From: Alphaproteobacteria bacterium
Lineage (GTDB): Bacteria; Pseudomonadota; Alphaproteobacteria; Micavibrionales; Micavibrionaceae
Length of the DNA: 64,000 nucleotides
Assembly: GCA_030432025.1 (NCBI GenBank)
Contig: JAUIIA010000006.1
Coordinates: forward strand, 1 to 64,000
Direction of reading: 5' to 3'
The notes under the pieces: generated by a model
What the model was told of the DNA's origin: nothing
The model's database searches: none
The model's input: the letters and a program-made list of their open reading frames with translations, nothing else
Program-made: the position numbers and the translations under genes
Part shown: positions 36,305 through 47,303 of the stretch, in pieces
Numbering within the stretch: the stretch's first letter is position 1
How the letters are laid out: each line of letters begins with the position of its first letter

Positions 36305-39300
36305 GTGAGGGCTTTACACCGCCACATCCGAAACTTTTCCCTGCAAACACTCATGTTTGCGGTGCTGCTCGCCGCGCCAACATTCGCACAGGATATCGAT
36401 TCAAACCTCGTCGGCCACTGGCGGCTGGACGAAACCTCCGGCACAACCGCTGCCGATTCAAGCAGCAGCGGCAATGACGGCACAATGTCGGGCCTGAACG
36501 CCGCCACCGACAGCGTCGACGGCCAAGTCGGCACTGCGCTGGATTTCGGCGGCAATGATTACATCAATATCGGAACGTCCACTATCGACGGCAGCACCGA
36601 AGCCTCGGTTTGCCTGTGGTACTTCTACGAAGGTCCTAATCCGTTACCCGAACACAAATATTTTATCTCAAAATACCAGCCGGGCTTTCACGGCTGGTTG
36701 TTCACGATGACGGCAGGCACAGAATCAATTAACTTCCAACCCGGTACAAATACGGGCGGCAGCTCATTAAGCAGCTCGGCCAACTCGGTTAATTACAATG
36801 AATGGACACATGTCTGTGCCGTCTTTAAGGCCGGTGAATACATCAGGCTATACATTGACGGCGTGCTGGATACGGAACGCACAACCAGCATCGCCTCCTC
36901 CATGAGTTCATCCGGCCCGAACTTACGTATCGGCGCCCATCAATTCGGCGGCAACCGCTTTAACGGACGTATGGACGATGTCCGCCTCTATGACCGCGCA
37001 CTCTCCGACGAAGATGTCTTTGCCCTCGCCAAAACCTTCTTTGGCCCAATGACATGCAACGCCGCGTACGAAGCAGTGATGATTTTCAACAACGACAGAA
37101 AAGTCATGCAGTACTGCAACGGCACGGACTGGATCGACATGGGCAGCGCAGGACCAAAACTAAACAGCCAGCAACTTATTGGTCACTGGCCGCTTGATGA
37201 AACATCAGGCACCACCGCCGACGACATCAGCACCAACGAAAACAACGGCACCATGCAAAACGGCATGGACGCAACAACGGCAACTGTCGCAGGACAAATC
37301 GGCACAGGCTTGTATTTCTCGCAACCCGCAGAGCATTGGATCGAAATGCCGAACGAGGCCCTATACGATATGGGCAGCAACGACTTCACCGTCTCTGCAT
37401 GGGCCAACTTCACGTCAGGCGGAGCGGCCACAGGCACAATCATAGCAAAAGGCATAATCGGTGCATGTTGTCTCGCTGACGGCTACCCCGGATATCAACT
37501 TTTAAAGCAAGGCAACAACATTCAATTCCGCCTCGAAGATACGGCCGCAGGCATCAACATGGTCTCCACCCCGGGAATAGCCGTCGGGCCATATGAAGAC
37601 AGCTGGCACCATTATGCTGGCGTTAGGCAAGGTAACAACATCGCCCTTTATATTGACGGTGTTCCGATGTCGAGCGCTGAACTATCGGGCGCTTTCGATA
37701 CGGATAATAGCTGGCCCCTGACGATCGGAGCTTGGCGTTGGGGAGCATCATCACGCGGCGGAGAGTTAGAAGGCGCCGTTGATGATGCACGTATCTACAC
37801 CCGCGCACTTTCATCCGACGAAATCCAAAATTTATACGCCTCGACATCTTCAACAGGATGCACCCTACCCGACGGTAAAGCGGGCGAAGTCGGTTACAAC
37901 TTCACCGATGGCGTGATGCAATATTGCAACGGCCACGCATGGGTGAATATGGGACCGAAAATCGAGGACGGCGGTGTCGCGGACATCACCTACACCGCCC
38001 CGACCTCTAACCTGGTCGGTCACTGGCCACTCGATGAAACAAGCGGCTCATCCATCGCCGATTCCTCAGGCAACACAAACACCGGCACATGGAGCGATAG
38101 CGCCGATAACGACGTCACAGACGAAACAGTCAGTGGACAAGACGGCACAGCCCTCAGCTTTGATGGCACAAACGATTTCATCAATGTCGCAGACCAGCCC
38201 GAATTAAGCGGCGGCACGGGGCTAGATCGGTCCTGGTCCTTCTGGCTCTACCCGAACTCGGTACCCGCAGGGGAATACAATATCCTGACAAAATCATTAA
38301 GCAGCGCCCTGAAAGATTGGGAATTCGCATATAAAAGTGATCAGCGCGTGCGCTTCTACTACGAAAACGGATCAGGTAATGACGGCCCATGCGAATGTTA
38401 CCTCAACTCTACATTCAACACCGGTGAATGGAATCACGTCGCCGCCACTTATGATGGCTCAACAAGAGAACTAAACCTCTATGCCAACGGCCTGCTAGAA
38501 AGCACATTCACACTAGCCTTTGACTTACCCGATACAACAGGCCCACTACAGATAGCGCAGCGTAGCTATACACCGGGAACAGATAATTTCGACGGGCAAG
38601 TCGACGATGTCCGCGTATATAACGCCCAGCTAACCAGCGAGGAAATATACGCCCTATACCGCTCCACTGGGGGCACCAATGACGGTCTGGCCGTGCACTT
38701 AAAGTTTGATGAATCAAGCGGCACCACCGCCGCAGACAGCACCGTAAACGGGTTGGATGGTTCTCTGGACAACGGCCTCGATGCCGCGACAGATAGCGTG
38801 GCGGGTGTATCGGGACGTGCACTCGACTTTGACGGCTCTGATGACCGTGTCAGCATCCCCGCCAACGCTTTGCACAACGATTCCAACACCTTTACCTATG
38901 CGGGCTGGTTCTACCCGACCTCCACAACACAAAATCGCCGTTTCTTCGAAAACGGTGTGACGGTCCTAAACCAATGGTCAAACGGACAAATCACGATCGC
39001 TGTCGGCCGCTGGTCGGGTGGCTACGCCCAATGGGAAACGCCGACAGGGACCATCACCCCTGACGCATGGCAGCATGTCGCCGTAACCTATGACTATTCC
39101 AGCACGGCCAATGACCCCGCTATCTATGTGAACGGAAGCGCGGTTTCCCTGAATGAAACGACCGCACCATCGGGCAGTGTGACCAACACCGCCAACTACA
39201 CAATTTATGTCGGCAACCGTGCGGATTCAGCCCGCCCATGGGCAGGACGCATTGACGATTTCCGTATGTATAACCGCGTTCTCAACGCCGAAGAAGTCGC

Positions 39301-39922
39301 TCTGCTTTTTACCAACACAGGCGGAGACTTCATTCCCGCTGACTGCACAGGTCTTGGAGATGTATTTTATAACGATAGCGCCTCGGGACATTGCTACTAC
39401 AAAATTAACGCCGGCGTTAACCACACGACGGCAACAAACAACTGCTCTGCAAACGGAGACCACCTCGTCAGTATTGGTTCAAGCACCGAAGACTCATTGC
39501 TGTTAACAAACATGATTCAAGGCACGGGCCAGAATTTCTGGATCAGCGCCACCGATGTTGCAACAGAAGATCAATGGCTATGGGCAGGCGGCGATATTGA
39601 CGGGATTCAATTCTGGCAAGAAGGCGCTCCCGGCAACACCGTAAACGGACTTTTTGCTAACTGGGAAATAAACGAACCCAATGGCTCCGGTACATCGGAA
39701 AATTGCGCAACGTATTCAAATGAAACCGGCTGGTCCGATGTAAGCTGTACATTCACAACCGCAGCCACATTATGCGAACGTGATAGGACAACACAAGGCG
39801 GCACATGTTCAAATCCGCGCGGCGTCAGCGGTGAAATGATTTACAACGACGATAACAATGTCATGCAATATTGCGTTGATAGCGATACGGTTCCGCCCAA
39901 TGGCTGGGTGCAAACACGCTAA
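36305..39922 (+). CDS. giant secreted protein with four LamG domains and a C-type lectin domain
   Basis: About 1205 residues, from GTG 36305 with GGGGAG five bases upstream (a TTG at 36293 is in frame). A signal peptide (FSLQTLMFAVLLAAPTFA) precedes LamG/concanavalin-like domains at about 35-246, 290-514, 568-788 and 794-1004, each opening HW.LDETSGTTA-like and closing DDVRLYDRALS-like. A C-type lectin-like domain (about 1014-1158) has CYYKINAGVNHTTATNNC, WEINEPNG and C-terminal WSDVSC. Short Cys motifs of the form VMQYCNG..W stand after LamG 1, LamG 2 and at the very C-terminus (VMQYCVD). LamG and lectin domains usually bind glycans or matrix, so an adhesive or surface role is likely. No membrane anchor or sorting signal is visible after the signal peptide. 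Confidence 0.87.
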   Translation: MRALHRHIRNFSLQTLMFAVLLAAPTFAQDIDSNLVGHWRLDETSGTTAADSSSSGNDGTMSGLNAATDSVDGQVGTALDFGGNDYINIGTSTIDGSTEASVCLWYFYEGPNPLPEHKYFISKYQPGFHGWLFTMTAGTESINFQPGTNTGGSSLSSSANSVNYNEWTHVCAVFKAGEYIRLYIDGVLDTERTTSIASSMSSSGPNLRIGAHQFGGNRFNGRMDDVRLYDRALSDEDVFALAKTFFGPMTCNAAYEAVMIFNNDRKVMQYCNGTDWIDMGSAGPKLNSQQLIGHWPLDETSGTTADDISTNENNGTMQNGMDATTATVAGQIGTGLYFSQPAEHWIEMPNEALYDMGSNDFTVSAWANFTSGGAATGTIIAKGIIGACCLADGYPGYQLLKQGNNIQFRLEDTAAGINMVSTPGIAVGPYEDSWHHYAGVRQGNNIALYIDGVPMSSAELSGAFDTDNSWPLTIGAWRWGASSRGGELEGAVDDARIYTRALSSDEIQNLYASTSSTGCTLPDGKAGEVGYNFTDGVMQYCNGHAWVNMGPKIEDGGVADITYTAPTSNLVGHWPLDETSGSSIADSSGNTNTGTWSDSADNDVTDETVSGQDGTALSFDGTNDFINVADQPELSGGTGLDRSWSFWLYPNSVPAGEYNILTKSLSSALKDWEFAYKSDQRVRFYYENGSGNDGPCECYLNSTFNTGEWNHVAATYDGSTRELNLYANGLLESTFTLAFDLPDTTGPLQIAQRSYTPGTDNFDGQVDDVRVYNAQLTSEEIYALYRSTGGTNDGLAVHLKFDESSGTTAADSTVNGLDGSLDNGLDAATDSVAGVSGRALDFDGSDDRVSIPANALHNDSNTFTYAGWFYPTSTTQNRRFFENGVTVLNQWSNGQITIAVGRWSGGYAQWETPTGTITPDAWQHVAVTYDYSSTANDPAIYVNGSAVSLNETTAPSGSVTNTANYTIYVGNRADSARPWAGRIDDFRMYNRVLNAEEVALLFTNTGGDFIPADCTGLGDVFYNDSASGHCYYKINAGVNHTTATNNCSANGDHLVSIGSSTEDSLLLTNMIQGTGQNFWISATDVATEDQWLWAGGDIDGIQFWQEGAPGNTVNGLFANWEINEPNGSGTSENCATYSNETGWSDVSCTFTTAATLCERDRTTQGGTCSNPRGVSGEMIYNDDNNVMQYCVDSDTVPPNGWVQTR

Positions 39923-40044
39923 GATATTTTTTATAGCATATAATAACTTTCTTATATCCTTTACCCCCATTTTTTTAAATTATTTTGCACTTTCGGGCTT
40001 GCAAAGAGCGGGGCGTAGATGCATTCTGCAGTTCATTACATACA

Positions 40045-40058
40045 CGTATTTAAATACG
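40045..40058. promoter_or_regulatory. perfect palindrome upstream of the TetR gene
   Basis: CGTATTTAAATACG, a 14-base perfect palindrome, 36 bases upstream of the TetR ATG. Size and position fit an autoregulatory TetR operator. Confidence 0.5.
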
Positions 40059-40093
40059 GCACTGTCCGTTTTGAAAAACATGGAGTTCCAAAC

Positions 40094-40708
40094 ATGGCTG
40101 AAGCTGCACTCTCTCAATCATCACCACAATCAGACGCACGCAGACGCGGTCGCCCCCGCAGCCAGAAATCCAAAAACGCCATTCTAAAAGCTACAAACAA
40201 TCTACTCCTGCGCTCCAGCGTTCAGGACCTGTCGATTGAAGCCATCGCAAAGAAAGCCAAGGTCGGTAAGACAACAATCTACCGCTGGTGGCCGAACAAA
40301 ACCGCAATTGTCATGGATGCGCTGATCAGTCAGCCGGGAATCCAAAGCCCGTTACCAACGCCAAAGAATAATGCCGAAGCTGTCACAATGCAGCTTGATA
40401 AGCTGATCCGTCTGCTCGACGGTGCAAATGGTGAGACCATCATCCAGCTTTTCAGCGAAGCACAAGCCGATGAAAAGGCACAGAAAATTTTCGCCGATAC
40501 ATTCCTCGTTCCGCTGCTTGATGCCATTGAATACAGCATCGAGCAAGGGCAGGCCTCAAGGGAATTCCGTTCGTCTCTGGATACAAAAATGGCTGTGGAT
40601 TTGCTCTGCGGGCCTATTTTCTTCCGCCTGATGTCCCGTCCTCATGAAATGACGGCCGACTTCCGTGAAAACTATCCTAAAGAAGCCGTCCGCCTGATCA
40701 GCGCTTAA
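40094..40708 (+). CDS. TetR-family regulator
   Basis: 204 residues from ATG 40094 (MAEAALSQ), with GGAG eight bases upstream. RRRGRPRSQKSKNAILKATNNLL starts the DNA-binding domain. The HTH shows IEAIAKKAKVGKTTIYRWWPNKTAIV, matching TetR closely. The C-terminal half is the helical ligand/dimer domain, with nothing specific that names its effector. The stop codon shares bases with that of the convergent gene at 40705. Confidence 0.93.
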   Translation: MAEAALSQSSPQSDARRRGRPRSQKSKNAILKATNNLLLRSSVQDLSIEAIAKKAKVGKTTIYRWWPNKTAIVMDALISQPGIQSPLPTPKNNAEAVTMQLDKLIRLLDGANGETIIQLFSEAQADEKAQKIFADTFLVPLLDAIEYSIEQGQASREFRSSLDTKMAVDLLCGPIFFRLMSRPHEMTADFRENYPKEAVRLISA

Positions 40709-41472
40709 GCGTTTGGTGCTTGGCCCGGCCAACTCTCAACCTGCAGCACGGTATGGCGTTCCATTGCGCCGTAGCCAAGACCGCCGATACCTTCGCGTGT
40801 CGCGGTATGGAAACGGGATTTAACCTCATCCATATCATCGCCGCCCACCTGAATCAGGCCACGAATAATCGGAAATACTTTTGGCTGCCCTGTTTCGTGA
40901 TCAACGCCGCCCTCGACGAACTGGTGAATAACCGCCATGTTGCCGTCTCTGTTACCCAAACCGTCGTCAAACGCCTTGATAAGCTTGCCCGCTTCACCAA
41001 TCGGGTTTTCGCGGTCACGTAGATTATTCAGGAACGTCGTCGCAAATCCTGTTGTCTCACCGTTGAAGGGAAATTGGCCGTGGCTGCCTTGTACAATCGC
41101 AGTCGACACACGCGCTTTCGAAGCTTCATATGTGCTGATCGCACTCTTGTCATAGCCGTAAGTCGGGCGCGTAACCTTAATCACAGCCTGTTCGATCGAC
41201 TGCTTGATCGCCGCCGCATCGGCACCCTCTTCGAGGGAAACAACATTCAAGCCCTGATGCGGAATATAACCGCCATCCGCCACCGCATAGATCGCCTTAA
41301 CGCCTTCAATCTGCTCTACAGCGTCATAAATACCATGCGCATATGGCGGAATACCTAGTGGTTCTTTGTGAACATCTCTGGGAACATCAAACCATGCACG
41401 AGGCAGTTCGATAGTAATGGCATTAGGTTCTAAAGCTGCGATTTCAGCCGCATTCTCTTGTGGTTCAGACAC
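40705..41472 (-). CDS. conserved-looking protein of unknown function
   Basis: 255 residues that I cannot assign. There is no signal peptide or membrane helix, so it is probably cytoplasmic. Composition is that of a folded alpha/beta enzyme-like protein: ITIELPRAWFDVPRD, YAHGIYDAVEQIEGVKAIYAV, KARVSTAIVQGSHGQFPF, FLNNLRDRENPIGEAGKLIKAFDDGLGN, RGLIQVGGDDMDEVKSRFH and a C-terminal MERHTVLQVESWPGQ. Start is GTG at 41472 with GGAG seven bases upstream; that sequence is part of a 10-bp inverted repeat. Glyoxalase and TetR genes are the neighbours. No function is proposed. Confidence 0.8.
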   Translation of the reverse strand: MSEPQENAAEIAALEPNAITIELPRAWFDVPRDVHKEPLGIPPYAHGIYDAVEQIEGVKAIYAVADGGYIPHQGLNVVSLEEGADAAAIKQSIEQAVIKVTRPTYGYDKSAISTYEASKARVSTAIVQGSHGQFPFNGETTGFATTFLNNLRDRENPIGEAGKLIKAFDDGLGNRDGNMAVIHQFVEGGVDHETGQPKVFPIIRGLIQVGGDDMDEVKSRFHTATREGIGGLGYGAMERHTVLQVESWPGQAPNA

Positions 41473-41475
41473 AGT

Positions 41476-41529
41476 ATTTCTCCGCTGTTACTCAAAAAGT
41501 TACTGTTTTGTATAGAACTGCGGAGAAAT
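41476..41529 (-). promoter_or_regulatory. inverted repeat that sequesters the ribosome-binding site
   Basis: On the minus strand ATTTCTCCGC (41529-41520) pairs perfectly with GCGGAGAAAT (41485-41476) over a 34-base loop, and three more pairs follow one mismatch. The downstream arm contains the GGAG Shine-Dalgarno of the GTG start at 41472. The loop has a direct repeat AGTAAC. This would form a translational switch if the RNA begins upstream of 41529. Confidence 0.55.
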
Positions 41530-41587
41530 GCGCAACATAAATTTAGTATATATTGCTATTATTTAATGATTGTTGCCAGTAACTGGC

Positions 41588-42049
41588 TTACCAGCTTCCC
41601 GTATTCTCCATGGACGCCCATGGCTCAGCAGGCTCCAGCGCATCACCCTTTTGCAACAATTCAATCGAAATACCGTCAGGCGATTTAATAAACGCCATAT
41701 TGCCGTCGCGCGGCGGACGGTTGATCGTCACACCGGAATCCATCAATTTCTGGCAAAACTCGTAAATATTATCGACGCGGTACGCCAAGTGCCCGAAGTT
41801 ACGCCCACCCGTGTATGTCTCCTTATTGCCGTCTTCATCCGGCCAGTTATAGGTCAACTCGACCAACGGCGCTTTATTCTCTTTCGCTTTCTCGACATCA
41901 TGCGGCGCCGCGAGGAAAACCAGCGTAAACCGCCCGCCCTCATTTTCCATACGGTTCGTTTCGGTTAAACCGAGCTTGCCGCAATAAAACTCCAGCGCCT
42001 CATCCAGATCCTCGACCCGAACCATTGTATGTAGATATTCCAAACTCAT
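41588..42049 (-). CDS. gloA: Lactoylglutathione lyase (glyoxalase I)-like protein
   Basis: 153 residues. Single-domain VOC fold with the four metal ligands visible: His in YLHTMVRV (about 7), Glu in LVELTYNW, His in NFGHLAYRV and Glu in GISIELLQK. The order [20 protein letters not shown] and [10 protein letters not shown] is that of GloA. It detoxifies methylglyoxal adducts with glutathione. The C-terminal extension ([14 protein letters not shown]) is not essential. A short gap separates it from the MscS gene, which diverges. Confidence 0.88.
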   Translation of the reverse strand: MSLEYLHTMVRVEDLDEALEFYCGKLGLTETNRMENEGGRFTLVFLAAPHDVEKAKENKAPLVELTYNWPDEDGNKETYTGGRNFGHLAYRVDNIYEFCQKLMDSGVTINRPPRDGNMAFIKSPDGISIELLQKGDALEPAEPWASMENTGSW

Positions 42050-42097
42050 TGCCTGTCTCCTCTTTATGAAAGCATTTCAGATGTGTAAGGTAGTTCC

Positions 42098-43516
42098 ATG
42101 TTCGAAAATTTCAATCTGGCAAATTTGTGGGAATCTATTCGGGACTGGTCCAACCTGTACCTTTGGAACCAGAATACCCTGTATCAGGGCATCATCATTC
42201 TCATCAGCTTTGCTCTCGGCGGCTTAATTTACACCGCGATACGCAAAAAGCTAAAAGACCGGATTGAAAACTATCAAGGCCCGGCCGTAGCCCGCCGCAT
42301 AATTCGCAATCTGGTGCGGCTAGTCTTCCCGCTCACTGTATTAGTGTTGATTTTCATGGCGACCGAAATTCTAATCACCGTTGATGTCGGTATTGATGTC
42401 GGCTGGACGACCGGAATGATGAAAGTCCTACTGGCTTGGATATTCATCCGTATCGCCGTTCAGTTCATCGCCAACAACGCCGTGCGCAACTTTTTTGCAC
42501 TGGTCATATGGGCCATCGCGGCCTTAAGTATATTTGGGGTGCTGGACGATGCTTCAAACACCCTGGATGCCTTCGCCTTCACGATCGGTGACTTCCGCCT
42601 TTCCGCGCTGACCGTTATCAAAAGCGCGCTTATGCTGGGCGTGCTGCTCTATGTCGCACTCTTCCTCTCCAGCTTTGTTGAACGCCAGATATTCCAGACC
42701 AAGAGCCTGAGCCGCACATCACAGGTCCTGCTCGCGAAAGTTATCCGCGTTGCACTGGTTGTCTTCGCCCTGCTCATCGGTGTGACCTCCGCTGGTCTCG
42801 ACCTATCGCTCTTCGCTGTCTTTGGTGGTGCCGTCGGTCTTGGTGTCGGTTTCGGTTTGCAAAAAGGTATATCCAACCTCTTCTCCGGTATGCTGCTCCT
42901 GCTCGACAGGTCCATTAAACCCGGCGATGTCATCGAGATCCCCGATATCGGTACATTTGGCTGGGTCAACAACATGGCCGCGCGTTACACGGAAATCGTC
43001 ACGCGTGACAATAAATCCTTCCTCATTCCGAATGAGGACTTCATCACCCAGCGTGTGATCAACTGGAGCCACGGCAACAACCTTGTCCGCATCCACCTTG
43101 AATTCGGCGTACATTACGATTCCGACCCTCACCACGTTATGGAGGTCGCTATCGAAGCCACAAAGGCTCTGGACCGCGTTGTCGACCACCCTGCCCCCGT
43201 TTGCTGGATAGTAGGCTTCGGCGACTCCTCTGTCGATTTTGACCTGCGTTTCTGGATCAAAGATGCCGAAGGCGGCGTTGCCAATATTCGCGGTCTGGTT
43301 TTCCTCGCCCTCTGGGATGCCTTTAAGGAACACGACATCCAGATCCCTTATCCGCACCGCGAAGTCTTTGTGCACGACGCCGACAAGCAAAAGAAACCGG
43401 CCCCGAAGAAAACAAAAACGACGAAAAAGAAAGACCCTTCCAAATATACGGAGGACGAAAACCCGGCCGAAAAACAAATTAAGAAAGCCAAGAAAAAAGG
43501 CGAAGCCGGCTCATAA
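42098..43516 (+). CDS. MscS-family mechanosensitive channel
   Basis: 472 residues. Six or so helices: TLYQGIIILISFALGGLIYTAI, LVFPLTVLVLIFMATEILI, LLAWIFIRIAVQFIA, FALVIWAIAALSIFGVL, VIKSALMLGVLLYVALFLS and ALVVFALLIGVTSAGLDLS. The pore helix AVFGGAVGLGVGFGLQKGISN is the MscS TM3 pattern, followed by GDVIEIPDIGTFGWVNNMAARYTEIVT and the beta domain NLVRIHLEFGVHYDSDP. The tail is Lys-rich and low-complexity (KKPAPKKTKTTKKKDPS), which is common in such channels. It acts as a turgor valve. Confidence 0.9.
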   Translation: MFENFNLANLWESIRDWSNLYLWNQNTLYQGIIILISFALGGLIYTAIRKKLKDRIENYQGPAVARRIIRNLVRLVFPLTVLVLIFMATEILITVDVGIDVGWTTGMMKVLLAWIFIRIAVQFIANNAVRNFFALVIWAIAALSIFGVLDDASNTLDAFAFTIGDFRLSALTVIKSALMLGVLLYVALFLSSFVERQIFQTKSLSRTSQVLLAKVIRVALVVFALLIGVTSAGLDLSLFAVFGGAVGLGVGFGLQKGISNLFSGMLLLLDRSIKPGDVIEIPDIGTFGWVNNMAARYTEIVTRDNKSFLIPNEDFITQRVINWSHGNNLVRIHLEFGVHYDSDPHHVMEVAIEATKALDRVVDHPAPVCWIVGFGDSSVDFDLRFWIKDAEGGVANIRGLVFLALWDAFKEHDIQIPYPHREVFVHDADKQKKPAPKKTKTTKKKDPSKYTEDENPAEKQIKKAKKKGEAGS

Positions 43517-43546
43517 AAAAACGCCCCGTAAATTTAAGGGCGTTCT
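43516..43546. terminator. bidirectional terminator between mscS-like and ahpD
   Basis: Arms AACGCCC and GGGCGTT enclose an A/T-rich loop. The minus strand reads a 7-base T tract (after GGGGCGTT), and the plus strand reads CTTCG, so it is strongest for the ahpC-ahpD transcript. Confidence 0.75.
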
Positions 43547-43572
43547 TCGATTCAATATAGCTATTTTAAAGA

Positions 43573-44127
43573 CTAGGCCGCTTGGGCAACCTCTGTCTGT
43601 GCCAAAGCCTGCTCACCCGCAATCACGGATGCTACCGCTTGTACCGTCGCTGCAATACGCACAGCTGTCTGGATGCTTTCCGCACCGAAACCGTCCTTCT
43701 TCAAAACCGCTTCATGCGCATCAATACACATGCCGCAGGCATTAATCGCGGATACAGCCAGAGAGAACAGCTCAAAATCGGCTTTCTCGACACCCGGGTT
43801 GCCGATCACATTCATGCGCAGCTTCGCAGGCAACGTCGAGTACTCCTTGTTCGTCGCCAAATGCGTAAAACGGTAATACACATTGTTCTGTGCCATAATC
43901 GCCGCTGCCGCTTTCGCCGCTGTTTGTGCTTCGACCGTCAAATGCGTAGCCGCTTCGGCACTAATCGCCGTAATAACATCGGTCTGCCCCGTCGCCAGCG
44001 CACACGCCAAAAACGTGCCCCATTTTTGTTGGTCGCTCAGGCCTTCATCATTGGCAAGGTTAGACAAATTCAACTTCACATCCTTCGCATAGTCAGGAAG
44101 CTGTGATTTCAAACTATCAATAGACAT
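43573..44127 (-). CDS. ahpD: AhpD-like alkylhydroperoxidase
   Basis: 184 residues of the carboxymuconolactone decarboxylase/AhpD fold. The active-site motif [16 protein letters not shown] has the CxxC pair with Glu and His in the expected places. In mycobacteria AhpD reduces AhpC through lipoamide, using this CxxC. It follows ahpC with a 56-base gap containing a terminator-like hairpin; AGGAG lies five bases before the ATG. Confidence 0.92.
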   Translation of the reverse strand: MSIDSLKSQLPDYAKDVKLNLSNLANDEGLSDQQKWGTFLACALATGQTDVITAISAEAATHLTVEAQTAAKAAAAIMAQNNVYYRFTHLATNKEYSTLPAKLRMNVIGNPGVEKADFELFSLAVSAINACGMCIDAHEAVLKKDGFGAESIQTAVRIAATVQAVASVIAGEQALAQTEVAQAA

Positions 44128-44141
44128 AGTTACTCCTAAAA

Positions 44142-44173
44142 AAGAATTCGGTGGTGCCCGAAAGCACCACCGA
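44142..44173 (-). terminator. attenuator-type terminator between ahpC and ahpD
   Basis: TCGGTGGTGC pairs with GCACCACCGA (10 bp, 6-base loop) and is followed by ATTCTTTTTT on the minus strand, directly upstream of the ahpD Shine-Dalgarno. It probably reduces ahpD expression relative to ahpC. Confidence 0.8.
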
Positions 44174-44183
44174 TGGGGGGAAA

Positions 44184-44774
44184 TTAAGCAGCCTGCTTTT
44201 GTTGATCGTTCGCAATAGCGGACGCATCAATTGTGTCACCGCCAACCGGACGGTTACATGGGCAAAGCTCATCAGATTGCAAAGCATCCAGAAGACGCAA
44301 AATCTCTTTCGGGTTACGGCCCACATTCAGAGAGTTCACAGAAACCTGTTGGATCACATTGTGTGGGTCCACGATGAATGTCGCACGCAAGGCAACACCT
44401 TCATCACGGTCACGCACACCAAGACCGTCAAGCAATTGACCTTTAGTGTCAGCGAAGCTCCACTGGTCCAGTTTGCTCAGGTCTGCATGCTCACGGCGCC
44501 ATGCCAGCTTGCAGAACTCGTTGTCTGTAGAACCGCCCATAACCACACAATCGCGGTCTGCGAATTCTTCGTTCAATTTCGCGAACTCGACAATCTCTGT
44601 CGGGCATACGAATGTGAAATCCTTAGGGTAGTAGAAAATGACTTTCCACTTACCTTCAAAACTGTCCTGAGTGATTTCTTCAAAAGCACTCTCACCGTTT
44701 TCTTCGTGGCTGTTAAAACCGGGCTTAACACCCATGACTGAAAATTCAGGTAATTTATCTCCAATTCCTAGCAT
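44184..44774 (-). CDS. ahpC: peroxiredoxin AhpC, mycobacterial type
   Basis: 196 residues from ATG 44774 (MLGIGDK), with AAGGAG at seven bases; the in-frame TTG before it is not needed. Peroxidatic cysteine in [16 protein letters not shown]. The C-terminal block [19 protein letters not shown] carries a CxC pair of the sort described in mycobacterial AhpC (ELCACNW), suggesting AhpD as reducing partner. It lies in an OxyR-linked group, 3' of katG. Confidence 0.94.
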   Translation of the reverse strand: MLGIGDKLPEFSVMGVKPGFNSHEENGESAFEEITQDSFEGKWKVIFYYPKDFTFVCPTEIVEFAKLNEEFADRDCVVMGGSTDNEFCKLAWRREHADLSKLDQWSFADTKGQLLDGLGVRDRDEGVALRATFIVDPHNVIQQVSVNSLNVGRNPKEILRLLDALQSDELCPCNRPVGGDTIDASAIANDQQKQAA

Positions 44775-44811
44775 CAATTTACTCCTTACTCGCTTGGTTC
44801 AGTATGAATAC

Positions 44812-44823
44812 GTAAGTACTTAC
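44812..44823. promoter_or_regulatory. perfect palindrome upstream of ahpC
   Basis: GTAAGTACTTAC, 12 bases, 38-49 bases upstream of the ahpC ATG. Could be an operator; an OxyR target is not obvious. Confidence 0.35.
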
Positions 44824-44910
44824 ATGCTGCACCTGCGAAATCAACCTAAAAAGTACATTTTTTTACAAAAACTCACCATTTTTTATGTATAGATAAAAGT
44901 AAAACAAGCA

Positions 44911-44942
44911 GAACTACTGCCACATTACTGCAACAGTAGTTC
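44911..44942. repeat. 9-bp inverted repeat between katG and ahpC
   Basis: GAACTACTG (44911-44919) and CAGTAGTTC (44934-44942) with a 14-base loop. Neither side has a proper T tract, so I keep it as an operator or weak terminator. The surrounding gap (44775-45037) also holds a run of seven G near 45001. Confidence 0.45.
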
Positions 44943-45037
44943 ACTAGATGTGTGTTTTATTCAGAGTGTTTTAATATTCACCCTCTACCACCACACAATG
45001 GGGGGGGAGAGATAATTTATTATTATTGTTGTTAAAC

Positions 45038-47227
<2,190 letters not shown>

Positions 47228-47303
47228 TTAAAAAATCTCGAAAATGTGTAAATCCATATTTAATTCTAGAAGCGATTCCGCATCCAAGACCAACAAATTG
47301 TTC

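Noticed and set aside
36305-39922. DNA repeats from the four LamG domains as an unstable array
   Set aside because: The domains are similar as proteins but the DNA is well diverged; no long identical stretch is seen.
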